Source: Massilia forsythiae (lineage in GTDB: Bacteria > Pseudomonadota > Gammaproteobacteria > Burkholderiales > Burkholderiaceae_D). From it: a DNA stretch of 64,000 nucleotides. The notes below the pieces were generated by a model, which was not told where the DNA came from, did not search any database, and worked only from the letters and a program-made list of their open reading frames with translations. The stretch is taken from positions 1-64,000 of the forward strand of contig NZ_CP051686.1 in assembly GCF_012849555.1 (NCBI RefSeq), in the 5' to 3' direction. Made by a program: the position numbers and the translations under genes. Shown here in pieces: positions 52,864 to 61,374 of the stretch. Positions within the stretch are counted from its first letter, which is position 1, and each line of letters opens with the position of its first letter.

Positions 52864-54054
52864 TTACTGGTAATTCCTGTCGAGGTAGATGATTGGCAGG
52901 GGCGCCGCCGATGCATAGAACTGTCCCATCTTGTAATGGTCCGCACCGAGTATCAGAGGGTTCTCGAAGCGCTCGCCGATGATCTTGCCCATCGTCGCGT
53001 ACTCGATGCCCTGGCTGACGACCAGGCTTTCGAAGAAGTCGTCGGAACTGTCGTCGACGTCGAACCAGCGCCGGTACAAGGCCTTGCGCGACTCGGCGAT
53101 CTCGAGGTACTTCGGATTGCCCCTGATCGGACCGAATTCGAGGGCCTCGAAGCGCTGACGCATGCCGGCGTACTCGCGCTCCCAGCCCATGCGGCCGCCA
53201 CACAGGTCGGTGAACAGGCCGGTGATCACCGGCGCCGGCGCCGTGGCGGCGATCGACGCGCACGAGCCCCGGTTGCGTTCGACGAATGCCGCGGTGCTCA
53301 GCCCGACGCGCTTGGCGTTCTCGGCGTTGAATGCCTCGAAGTCGCCGACGTACATGTGATGCGTGACGTTGGTCAGGCCGAGGTCGGCGAACAGGCGGCG
53401 CAACGCGGCCAGGGATTCGAATATCCGTCCGCATGACAGCCCGACGCCAGTGCCAACGCTCTCGAACGTGAACCGGTACTTCCTGGTCTCGCCCTTGGTG
53501 GCCGAATAGTCCGGGCAAACCGGCGACACGATCGTGAGCGGCGCGCCGCTCAGGCCCTTGGCGATCCACCGTTCCAGGTTGGCGATGTCGGTGTCCGACA
53601 GCGGGCACACGTCCTCCTGCCGGAACACGCACTGGCATTGTTCGATCCCATTGATGTTGATGCCTTCCGAGCCCATCCGGGCCAGGCGCGCGCTGCTGGC
53701 GATTTCATTCTTCGGGATCAGTTCCAGAAGATACGAAAGCAGGTTTGGCTTGAAGCCGCGGAAATAGGTCTCGACTTGAATCTGGTTGCCGGTTTCGACC
53801 CAGTTGAAATGCGGGTACATGTCCTTGATGAGAAAGTAGTACGGCAAATTGCGGTACTTGATTTCCTCGGTCGCGGCGCCGACTTTCTCCCGGTATCCCT
53901 TGTGGATCTTGAAGGCACGATCCCGCAATTCCTCCGGCAGGAGCTCAACGCTATTGAAATCTCCGCTGGCGATCGCTTTCAACATTTGCCGGCTGAGGTC
54001 GGTCGGAGGGAGCGAATACGCCTTGATAATGGCCTTGGCTTGTCCTTTACGCAT
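52864..54054 (-). CDS. Unrecognised 396-residue cluster protein
   Basis: No family is evident. The protein starts MRKGQAKAIIKAYSLPPTDL and has no signal peptide or membrane helix, so it is probably cytoplasmic. It has a Cys-containing centre (GIEQCQCVFRQEDVCPLSDT, SPVCPDYSATKGETRKYRF) and a Gly-rich stretch FESVGTGVGLSCGRIFESLA. The second half holds THHMYVGDFEAFNAENAKRV and GLFTDLCGGRMGWEREYAGM. The tail is LILGADHYKMGQFYASAAPL plus PIIYLDRNYQ. The closely spaced Cys pairs could bind metal or an Fe-S cluster. It lies between the desaturase and the ligase-ACP genes, so it probably acts on the acyl chain or its carrier. Confidence 0.6.
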   Translation of the reverse strand: MRKGQAKAIIKAYSLPPTDLSRQMLKAIASGDFNSVELLPEELRDRAFKIHKGYREKVGAATEEIKYRNLPYYFLIKDMYPHFNWVETGNQIQVETYFRGFKPNLLSYLLELIPKNEIASSARLARMGSEGININGIEQCQCVFRQEDVCPLSDTDIANLERWIAKGLSGAPLTIVSPVCPDYSATKGETRKYRFTFESVGTGVGLSCGRIFESLAALRRLFADLGLTNVTHHMYVGDFEAFNAENAKRVGLSTAAFVERNRGSCASIAATAPAPVITGLFTDLCGGRMGWEREYAGMRQRFEALEFGPIRGNPKYLEIAESRKALYRRWFDVDDSSDDFFESLVVSQGIEYATMGKIIGERFENPLILGADHYKMGQFYASAAPLPIIYLDRNYQ

Positions 54055-54105
54055 ATCTTAGAGTCTCGTTTGGGCTGAAATAATTCGCTGGATACCGCGT
54101 ATTCG

Positions 54106-55356
54106 CTATGCGACTCGTTTTCGCTCATCCAGGAGCAAATTGGCGGCCTCGCGATGCTGGCGATCCCACTGATAGATATTGAAGGGATCGTGCTGGCCGC
54201 GACACAGGTGATCGCGCAAGATCAGCCAGGATTCCCAGATGCCCCAGGTCTCAGTCATCGGTCCGTATTTCGATGGCAATCCCTCGTTGGCCGAGCGTTC
54301 CTGGGCGATCCGCCAGAAGTTCACCCGCGGCGCGCGGTGGTGGAAATCGTGGCTCGGCAAGTCTTGCATGAACGAATAGATCCGGATCGGGATATCGATG
54401 AGGAATAGAAGGGCCCACCATTTGACGAGCTTCCATGCATGGTTCAAGCCACGTCCGTTCCCGGGGTGCGGGCGCCCAAGAAAACGCCCCCACGTCAGCG
54501 CACCGATAGCGACGAATGGCGAGGTGCCTTCCGGGCAGTCCGGGAACCACAGGTGCTCGGTGGTATGCTGGATCCAAGACGAATGCTGGGTCAGCAAAAT
54601 CAAGGGAAAGAAGAAGAACAAGGCAAGCTCGGTGCCGACCTGGAAGCGTATCGCCAGCGTGAAGAACACCGCCCAGTACACGGCCCGGAACACGATTTCC
54701 TTGCGCTCCGGCTTGATGAAATTCTGCTCGATGCGGAACCAAAAGTGCGCCCACAGGTTCCTGGGCAGCAGCGGCGCATAGACTAGCCTCGTCCAGTAAT
54801 CCCATTCTGGCATGCCGCGGTAGAAACCATGGGCCGTCATGAATTGCTGATCGGGGTCGCGGTCGGTGCAAAGGTCATGTCGACTGTGATGCGTTTCTGC
54901 GTGCAACTGGTGATAATTGCGCCAGGACGTGTGCAGGATCGGGATCGACATGAAAAAGGTTCCGATCCATTTGGCCCGCTTCATGTCAGCCAGCGACGCG
55001 CCGTGATTCGTATAGTGGAAAGTGTGCAGAAGCCCGCGCGTCCGATTGACCACGAGGACCCACACGACAATATACACGGGCACCTTGGCCCATAGGCTCA
55101 GCTGGGAATGATAGACCGCCGAGCCCACGGTCACCGATGTGATCGTCACTGCCCAGGACCAGGCGATCTGGCACCACAACTGCCATTCCGTCAGCCAAGT
55201 CTCGCGCGCCAGCTTGGGATTCCCATCCCACAGGGATTTCCCGGTAACCCATGTCCAGAATGGCTGGAATGGCAGATGGCCGTATGTCTTGCGTACGTCC
55301 TTCCGGTAGCCGTAGCGAGACCGTTTGCTGGAAAAATCGATGCCATCCATGTTCAT
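54106..55356 (-). CDS. Membrane fatty-acid desaturase/hydroxylase-type di-iron enzyme
   Basis: A 416-residue integral membrane protein. His boxes: TSWRNYHQLHAETHHSRHDL (HxxxH/HxxHH type), TQHSSWIQHTTEH and LPSHDFHHRAPR. Membrane segments flank them (TITSVTVGSAVYHSQLSLWA, ALFFFFPLILLTQ, LVKWWALLFLIDIPIRIYSF). Eight or more His ligands bind two irons in this superfamily, which inserts double or triple bonds or hydroxyl groups into acyl chains. In the cluster it is next to the acyl ligase-ACP, recalling jamABC-like alkyne cassettes (ligase, desaturase, ACP). The regiochemistry cannot be read from sequence. Confidence 0.88.
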   Translation of the reverse strand: MNMDGIDFSSKRSRYGYRKDVRKTYGHLPFQPFWTWVTGKSLWDGNPKLARETWLTEWQLWCQIAWSWAVTITSVTVGSAVYHSQLSLWAKVPVYIVVWVLVVNRTRGLLHTFHYTNHGASLADMKRAKWIGTFFMSIPILHTSWRNYHQLHAETHHSRHDLCTDRDPDQQFMTAHGFYRGMPEWDYWTRLVYAPLLPRNLWAHFWFRIEQNFIKPERKEIVFRAVYWAVFFTLAIRFQVGTELALFFFFPLILLTQHSSWIQHTTEHLWFPDCPEGTSPFVAIGALTWGRFLGRPHPGNGRGLNHAWKLVKWWALLFLIDIPIRIYSFMQDLPSHDFHHRAPRVNFWRIAQERSANEGLPSKYGPMTETWGIWESWLILRDHLCRGQHDPFNIYQWDRQHREAANLLLDERKRVA

Positions 55357-55421
55357 GGTCGTTGAATGAAGAAGCGTTACGAAACGATGCTGTCAGCCTT
55401 GCGTGTTCGCGGCGCGTTCCG

Positions 55422-56249
55422 CTAGGCCGGCAAAGCGGCACTGGTCGCCCGGTCCGCGACGGCGGGCGCGGCGTGCTTGCGGGACGCGACCAGCTGTAGC
55501 GCGTTCTTGCGCATCCGGTCGTCGATCCGGAGAATGCACAACACCTGGTCGGAGCGGGTTAGGTGCGTCTGGAAGTGACGATTGACGTCCGCGTCCTTCG
55601 ATTCCTCCATGCGCGGGAAGAAGTCGGGCGCGACCATCGCCTGCCCTCCTGGCACGACGCCGGTCTCCGTTTGCAGTACGAGCTTCGGACTGATCGCGGT
55701 GGCGATGCGTTTGGCGAGCTCGACCATTTCTTCATCCTGCGCCGCGGCCGGCACTATCGGATACACATCGATCGTCGCGCCGCTGGCGAGCGCGTACGAC
55801 TTGAAGATGCTGTAGACAACCGGGTTGTAGGTTTTCGTGACGATGAGTTCAGGCAGCGCGCCGTCGGCGCAGTGCATGGCCACTTTCTCGAAAAAGTACG
55901 CGACGATCCGGTTGAACAGCATGCTGTTGCGGTGCGAGTCGCCGATCATCGCGGTCCACAGGTAGAGGAAGCGGCATTCCGCGCTCCCCAGCCACCGCGC
56001 GCCCAGCAGCCCGATCGCCTTACCCGAACCGCTGTCGTAGGCGGTGACCAAGTGGTCATAGTCGACGAAGATGTTCGGCTGCGTCGAGAAATACTGCCTG
56101 ACATTGAATTCTGGCAGGACCTCGGCCAGATCGGCGGTCACGACCGCCCCCTTCTCGATGCCGAGCGGGCGGGCGCTGTTGTGGTACGCCAGATGGTATT
56201 TGCAGAATTGCTTGATGTTGGGTTCAAATTTCGAAATTTCTTGGAACAT
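55422..56249 (-). CDS. GNAT-like or related acyltransferase-fold protein, unrecognised
   Basis: A 275-residue soluble protein. The middle looks like a GNAT core (GKAIGLLGARWLGSAECRFL, then YLWTAMIGDSHRNSMLFNRI with a VAYFF helix), but the Q/RxxGxG/A acetyl-CoA loop is not clear. Earlier blocks are QFCKYHLAYHNSARPLGIEK and LPEFNVRQYFSTQPNIFVDY; the tail is Ala-rich and probably flexible. It starts 16 bp after the oxygenase gene end. A role in acyl transfer is possible but not shown. Confidence 0.5.
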   Translation of the reverse strand: MFQEISKFEPNIKQFCKYHLAYHNSARPLGIEKGAVVTADLAEVLPEFNVRQYFSTQPNIFVDYDHLVTAYDSGSGKAIGLLGARWLGSAECRFLYLWTAMIGDSHRNSMLFNRIVAYFFEKVAMHCADGALPELIVTKTYNPVVYSIFKSYALASGATIDVYPIVPAAAQDEEMVELAKRIATAISPKLVLQTETGVVPGGQAMVAPDFFPRMEESKDADVNRHFQTHLTRSDQVLCILRIDDRMRKNALQLVASRKHAAPAVADRATSAALPA

Positions 56250-56265
56250 GACCGTCTACCCCGGG

Positions 56266-56982
56266 TTACGCCATGGTGGATGCGGAGCTGCCCACGGCGG
56301 CTTCACTGAGATAGCGCCGGTTCAGACCGGCGTGGCGGGATACGAAATACACGAGCGAAGTGCGAGTGCCGGCCAGTACGGGCCGCACTTCGTGTGCGAA
56401 ATCGCAGCGTGTGATCGTGATCGAGCGGAATGTCGGAACGATCACGTTCTGGCTCCCGTCCGGCAGCTGGATGATGAATTCGCCACCGTCGAATGCGCGG
56501 CCAAACTGCAGCACGATCGACACCTCGTAGTCGGGGTTGCTGTCCTGATCGACGTGGCGGCCGATGAACGAGCCGGCGTGCATCTTGTTGATCTGCGCGC
56601 GACGGACGGACAGCGGCGAAATGCCAAGGAGGTTTTCCATGAACTTGAGACGGCTCGGCGCACAGATAATCTTGAGCATCTTCTTCGAGATCGATTCGTT
56701 GACCACCAGCGGCTGCTCGACGTCGGTCATCAGGCGGCCGACTTCGACCTTGTTGGGTTCGCCGGCATCGCCCACGTCCACGGTTTCGTAAGGCAAGCCG
56801 CTCAGCAGACCGAAGGTTTCCAGGGCCGCCCATTCTTCATCACTGAAGAATCCGCTCCGGTCGTCGAGAACCACGGCGCCGTTTTGGCAGAGTTCCTGGA
56901 CGAATTGCTCGATCAGGGATTCGTTTTCCAGCACACCCGCCTTGGTATCGTTACTGCTGTTTTCGTAAGAAATTTCTTGCAT
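56266..56982 (-). CDS. 2-oxoglutarate/Fe(II)-dependent oxygenase (prolyl-4-hydroxylase-like)
   Basis: A 238-residue protein with the double-stranded beta-helix pattern. Iron ligands: H and D in FIGRHVDQDSNPDYEVSIVL, and the distal H in ITRCDFAHEVRPVLAGTRTS, where the following Arg would bind 2-oxoglutarate. GRAFDGGEFIIQLPDGSQNV forms the central strands. Enzymes of this kind hydroxylate or desaturate amino acids or peptides using O2. It is the first gene of the minus-strand operon, with the divergent acylase promoter upstream. Confidence 0.88.
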   Translation of the reverse strand: MQEISYENSSNDTKAGVLENESLIEQFVQELCQNGAVVLDDRSGFFSDEEWAALETFGLLSGLPYETVDVGDAGEPNKVEVGRLMTDVEQPLVVNESISKKMLKIICAPSRLKFMENLLGISPLSVRRAQINKMHAGSFIGRHVDQDSNPDYEVSIVLQFGRAFDGGEFIIQLPDGSQNVIVPTFRSITITRCDFAHEVRPVLAGTRTSLVYFVSRHAGLNRRYLSEAAVGSSASTMA

Positions 56983-57547
56983 GACTTACCTTTCTGACCG
57001 TCTGATTACATTCTTAGAAAGACCGTTGGAGTGTTGCCGTGTACGCCTTAACCCGCTCCATCGTTACGGTTCCGGCACGATCGACCGGATCGCCAAGTGC
57101 GTCCGATTTGGCGGGCCAGCAATACCGTTCAGACTAGCGTGCGCACCGCGCTTTTAATATTAAATAAGATTCGAATGCCAACAATAATCGCTATCAATCG
57201 CGAGAAATGAATCGCGAAAATCCGGTATTTAGGATTACTTGACGTTTAATGAAATCGGCGCCAATCACATTGGCTCCGATATTCGCTGTTGCCAATAAAC
57301 AGGACTTATCGACGAGCATAGTAAAGGTATTGAGTTTCTTTGACATGTAAGATATTCGACATGGCGTATCGAACTGTAATTTTTCCCCACCATTACAGTT
57401 TTTCGCCACCTTTACGCTGATTGACGCGCCATCGATCGCGTTATCCCCGCCCCTCCTTATTCAGAACGCAACCGCGGCCAGCGCTCGTGGAGGTGGGTTC
57501 AAGCCATTCGCAACCGTATCTGGAAACCACGCTTTTTTTCGTTCAAC
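56983..57547. promoter_or_regulatory. Divergent promoter region between the biosynthetic operon and the acylase operon
   Basis: A 565-bp AT-richer region separating the oxygenase (minus) and the acylase (plus). A 71-codon minus-strand frame at 57194-57409 has no coding character. It holds the inverted repeat at 57374-57398 and adjoining TTTTTCNCCACC direct repeats. Both operons probably start here under shared control, perhaps by the MocR protein at 62.4-63.8 kb. Confidence 0.65.
57374..57398. promoter_or_regulatory. Inverted repeat CTGTAAT-N11-ATTACAG with overlapping direct repeats
   Basis: Exact 7-bp arms. The spacer TTTTCCCCACC recurs just outside the right arm as TTTTTCGCCACC. MocR/GntR-type regulators often use direct repeats, and a palindrome is also present, so either form could be the operator. 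Position: about 150 bp before the acylase start. Confidence 0.5.
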
Positions 57548-60019
57548 ATGGTCTTTTTTGATCGAAAGGCCGCGATGCGTGTGCAGGGTTGGAGGAAATG
57601 GACGATATATCCACTGATGTGGCTGAGCATTCTTGTGGCGCTGGCCGCGCTGCTCCTGCTGGCCGCCGTGCTCTACCTGCGCGCCAGTCTGGCACAGCTC
57701 GATGGCGAACAATGGGCGCCCAAGCTCGCAGCGTCGGTGACGGTCGCGCGCGACGCGCGCGGGGTGCCGCTGGTGAGCGCGGGCGATCGCCTGGATGCCG
57801 CCTATGCGGTGGGTTTCGTGCACGCACAGGAACGCTTCTTCCAAATGGACCTGCTGCGACGCACGGCCGCCGGGGAGCTGGCGGAACTGTTCGGCCCGCG
57901 CGTGCTGCCGCTGGACCGCTCGCATCGCCTGCATCGCTTCCGCGCCCGGGCTGAACAGCGCCTGGCATCCCTGTCCTTGAGCGAGCGCGAGCTTCTCGAC
58001 AGATACACGGCCGGCGTCAACCATGGCCTGTCGGGGCTGCGCGCTAAGCCCTTCGAATATGCGCTCACCAGAACCAGCCCGCGCCCGTGGTCCAACGCGG
58101 ACTCGCTGCTGGTCGTATGGGCGATGTTCCTCGACCTGCAGGGCAACCTCGGCCCGCGCGCGCAGGCGCGTGGCTGGCTGCGTGCGCACAGCACGGCCGA
58201 GCAGTTGTCCTTCCTGCTGCCGGAAGTGAGCGAATGGGACCAGCCCTTCGATGCCGGTGTGCCGGCGCCGGCGCAGCCGATCCCGGCACGCGCCCCAGTC
58301 TGGTGGGGACGGCCGGGCGATGCGCCCGAACGGTTGGCGCTCGCGAATGTGGTCGACGCGGTCGGCAGCAATAACTTTGCCCTGGCCGGCGCGCGCACCG
58401 CGACCGGCGCGGCGATCGTATCCGACGACATGCATCTGGGCCTGCAATTGCCCAATACTTGGTATCTGCTGGCCATGCGGATCGGCCCGGAGCGGATCGC
58501 GGGCGTGACGCTGCCGGGGGCGCCGCCGTTCATTATCGCCGGCAGCAACGGCCACGTCGCTTGGGCGCTCACCAATAGCAAAGGCGATTACCTGGACCTG
58601 GTGGCGCTCGCACAAGATCCCACTCGTCCCGACGAAGTGCGCACGACGGACGGCTGGGAGCGCCCAGTCGAGACGGTGGAACGGATTCGGGTCAAGGGGG
58701 CAGACGACGAGCGGCTGGTGGTACGCGAGACGCGGCTGGGCCCGATCCAGACGATCGGCGGACGGCCGTTCGCCTTGCACTGGATCGCCTATGATCCGGC
58801 TGCGATCAACCTCAACCATATGAAACTGGAGCGCGCCACCACGCTCGACGAAGCGTTGACGATCGCCAACAGCGACGGTATCCCGGCCCAGAACTTCGTG
58901 GCCGGCGACGAGCACGGCAACATCGGCTGGACCATTGCCGGGATGCTCCCGCAGCGGGACGACCGAGCGGGGACCTCGCCGCTGGGCGATCGCGGGCCGA
59001 CATGGCATCGCCTGCTGCCACCCGAGCGCTATCCGCGCCGGGTCAATCCCCTGAATGGCCAGCTGTCGACCGCCAACAACCGCCAGCTGATTGGCGATGG
59101 CGCGCAGCACATCGGCGACGGCGGCTTCGACCTCGGCGCGCGCCAGCACCAGCTCAGGCAGGACCTGGCGGCGCTCAAGGGCAGGATCGGGATCCCGGCC
59201 GCGTACCGGGTCGCGCTGGACGACCGCGCCCTCTTCATTGCGCGCTGGCGGGAGCGCGCGCTCGCCCTTCTCGATCCGGCGGCGTTGCGCGGGCATCCGC
59301 AGCGCGCCGAATTCCGGCGCCTGCTCGAATTGAGCTGGAACGGACACGCCAGTACCGATTCGGTCGGCTACCGGCTCGCGCGCGCTTACATGTGGTCGCT
59401 ACACGCGCTCCTATTCGGCGGCGCCGACCGCGAGATGACCGCGGGCGACCCGAAGGCGAACATGGCGCTGGCCTCGAGCCGGTGGCCGGTGGTCGTGGCG
59501 CGCCTGCTGGACGCCCAGCCGGCCGGCTGGCTACCGGCCGGCTATGCCGATTGGCGCGCGCTGCAGCTGGCGTCGGTGGACCAGGTCATCGGTGACCTGA
59601 CGAGCGGCGGTCAGTCCTTGGCGGCAGCCGCCTGGGGCGAGCGCAACCGCGCAAGCATCGAACATCCGATCAGCGCCTCGCTGCCCCGTTTTCTACGGAC
59701 ATGGCTGGCAGTGCCGGACGACCCGCTGCCAGGCGACGCCAACATGCCACGCGTCGCCGGCCCCAGGTTCGGCCAGTCCGAACGCATGACGCTGTCGCCG
59801 GGTCATGAAGAGCAAGCCCTATTCGATATGCCCGGCGGACAGAGCGGCCATCCACTCTCTCCATTCTTCCTGGCCGGCCACGCCGACTGGGTCAATGGAA
59901 TGCCATCGCCGCTGTTGCCGGGCAAAGCGCGCTACACGCTCACACTGATGCCCTGCCTCGTTTGCGACGCGGGCGGAAGCGCCGCCACGACCGGAGAGCG
60001 TCATGCCCCAAGCACATAG
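57548..60019 (+). CDS. Penicillin-acylase-family Ntn hydrolase, membrane-anchored
   Basis: An 823-residue protein. A membrane anchor at about 20-45 (PLMWLSILVALAALLLLAAV) follows a basic start, so the enzyme is probably held on the periplasmic side. The mature alpha-chain region has AYAVGFVHAQERFFQMDLLR. The self-cleavage site and catalytic N-terminal Ser is S274 in DAVGSNNFALAGARTATGAA, followed by VSDDMHLGLQLPNTWYLLAM. The conserved C-terminal block GGQSGHPLSPFFLAGHADWV is present. Family members remove acyl groups from amides, including fatty acyl groups of PvdQ-like or prodrug systems. It leads the divergent operon and may deacylate the cluster product outside the cytoplasm. Confidence 0.9.
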   Translation: MVFFDRKAAMRVQGWRKWTIYPLMWLSILVALAALLLLAAVLYLRASLAQLDGEQWAPKLAASVTVARDARGVPLVSAGDRLDAAYAVGFVHAQERFFQMDLLRRTAAGELAELFGPRVLPLDRSHRLHRFRARAEQRLASLSLSERELLDRYTAGVNHGLSGLRAKPFEYALTRTSPRPWSNADSLLVVWAMFLDLQGNLGPRAQARGWLRAHSTAEQLSFLLPEVSEWDQPFDAGVPAPAQPIPARAPVWWGRPGDAPERLALANVVDAVGSNNFALAGARTATGAAIVSDDMHLGLQLPNTWYLLAMRIGPERIAGVTLPGAPPFIIAGSNGHVAWALTNSKGDYLDLVALAQDPTRPDEVRTTDGWERPVETVERIRVKGADDERLVVRETRLGPIQTIGGRPFALHWIAYDPAAINLNHMKLERATTLDEALTIANSDGIPAQNFVAGDEHGNIGWTIAGMLPQRDDRAGTSPLGDRGPTWHRLLPPERYPRRVNPLNGQLSTANNRQLIGDGAQHIGDGGFDLGARQHQLRQDLAALKGRIGIPAAYRVALDDRALFIARWRERALALLDPAALRGHPQRAEFRRLLELSWNGHASTDSVGYRLARAYMWSLHALLFGGADREMTAGDPKANMALASSRWPVVVARLLDAQPAGWLPAGYADWRALQLASVDQVIGDLTSGGQSLAAAAWGERNRASIEHPISASLPRFLRTWLAVPDDPLPGDANMPRVAGPRFGQSERMTLSPGHEEQALFDMPGGQSGHPLSPFFLAGHADWVNGMPSPLLPGKARYTLTLMPCLVCDAGGSAATTGERHAPST

Positions 60020-60099
60020 CGGTTTGATCGCACCCATCGGCAACCAGGCATGGTTTTCCTTGATGACATCTTTATGACTTAACGAAAAGGTAGTTGATC

Positions 60100-61293
60100 A
60101 TGAAAATAGAAGATCCGCACGCCTTGCACCTACCACTGTCCGAGCGTGCGAAAAACATGAAGAGCTCAGCGATTCGCGACCTCCTGAAAGTGACCGCCAG
60201 GCCGGAGATCATCTCGTTTGCCGGGGGCCTGCCCTCGCCCGATACCTTTCCGATCGCGCGGCTCAAGGACGCTTTCGACCGCGTCTTGTCGGCACAAGGT
60301 AAGGTCGCATTGCAATACGGTCCCACCGACGGCTATGCGCCGCTGCGCGAGTGGATCGCCGACCGCATGTCCACAGACGGCGTGCGTATCGGCCCCGAAC
60401 AGGTCACCATCGTGTCGGGTTCGCAGCAAGGACTGGACCTGCTCAGCAAAGTGCTCATCGACAAAGGAAGCAAGGTCTTGGTCGAAACACCGACTTACCT
60501 GGGCGCATTGCAAGCCTTTTCCATGTACGAACCAGATCTGCAGTCGGTCGAAAGCGACGACATCGGCTTGGTGCCGGAGACGGTGGCCCGAATCGGCCAA
60601 GGCGCGCGCCTTCTCTATGCGCCGCCGAACTTCCAGAATCCGACCGGCCGAACCCTGCCGCTGTCGAGGCGCCGCGAACTCGTCGCCATCTGCGCACGCA
60701 TGAATGTGCCGATTATCGAGGACGATCCGTATGGCGAATTGAGTTATGGCGGCGAACGGCTGCAAAAAATGCTGACCATGAACTCTGCCGGCGTAGTGCA
60801 CATGGGGTCCTTTTCAAAAATCCTGACGCCCGGCATCCGCCTCGGCTATGTCATCGCACCGCCTGCGCTTTCGCGCATGCTTGAGAAAGCGAAACAGGCG
60901 ACCGACCTGCACACGTCGCAGCTGACGCAGATGGTCGTGTACGAAGCGCTCAAGGACGGCTTCCTAGACCAGCACATTCCCGTCATCCGCCGTCTCTACG
61001 CCGAGCAGTGCGAGACGATGCTGGCAGCGATGCAGGACTTCTTCCCGCCTGCGTTGAAGTGGACTCGGCCGGACGGAGGCATGTTCATCTGGGTGACCTT
61101 GCCCCGTCATATCGATAGCCAGCAATTGTTCGAAGAAAGCGTTGCCCAGGACGTGGCCTTCGTGCCCGGCACACCGTTCTATCCAGCCAATCTAGCGACC
61201 AATACCTTGCGCCTGTCGTTCGTCACGGTACCCCGGCCCAGGATCCGGGAAGGCATCGAAAGGCTGGGCAAGTTAATCGCTTCCAAGCTTTGA
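60100..61293 (+). CDS. Class I PLP aminotransferase (2-aminoadipate/LysN-like)
   Basis: I start at MKIEDPHALHLPLSERAKNM (ATG 60100, AAAAGG about 10 bases upstream), giving 397 residues. Fold-type I markers: IISFAGGLPSPDTFPIARLK, LQYGPTDGYAPLREWIADRM, ETPTYLGALQAFSMYEPDLQ, PNFQNPTGRTLPLSRR, EDDPYGELSYGGER and the PLP-Lys block HMGSFSKILTPGIRLGYVIA. It starts 80 bp after the acylase. It could provide or remove an amino group in the product. Its nearest relative in the window is the aminotransferase domain of the MocR regulator downstream. Confidence 0.92.
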   Translation: MKIEDPHALHLPLSERAKNMKSSAIRDLLKVTARPEIISFAGGLPSPDTFPIARLKDAFDRVLSAQGKVALQYGPTDGYAPLREWIADRMSTDGVRIGPEQVTIVSGSQQGLDLLSKVLIDKGSKVLVETPTYLGALQAFSMYEPDLQSVESDDIGLVPETVARIGQGARLLYAPPNFQNPTGRTLPLSRRRELVAICARMNVPIIEDDPYGELSYGGERLQKMLTMNSAGVVHMGSFSKILTPGIRLGYVIAPPALSRMLEKAKQATDLHTSQLTQMVVYEALKDGFLDQHIPVIRRLYAEQCETMLAAMQDFFPPALKWTRPDGGMFIWVTLPRHIDSQQLFEESVAQDVAFVPGTPFYPANLATNTLRLSFVTVPRPRIREGIERLGKLIASKL

Positions 61294-61374
61294 TGGCGAA
61301 GCATGATGCACGCGGTGTCGAACGATCGGACGGCGACGCACTGACCATAAACAATGTGAAAAGGACTATAAGGT

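Noticed and set aside
52936..53436. Plus-strand frames opposite the unrecognised cluster gene
   Set aside because: Typical antisense frames of GC-rich DNA; the minus-strand 396-residue frame fits the operon.
57461..59347. 628-codon minus-strand frame opposite the acylase
   Set aside because: It is antisense to a protein with catalytic Ser, anchor and conserved C-terminal block; its residues are Arg/Pro/Ala-rich and patternless.
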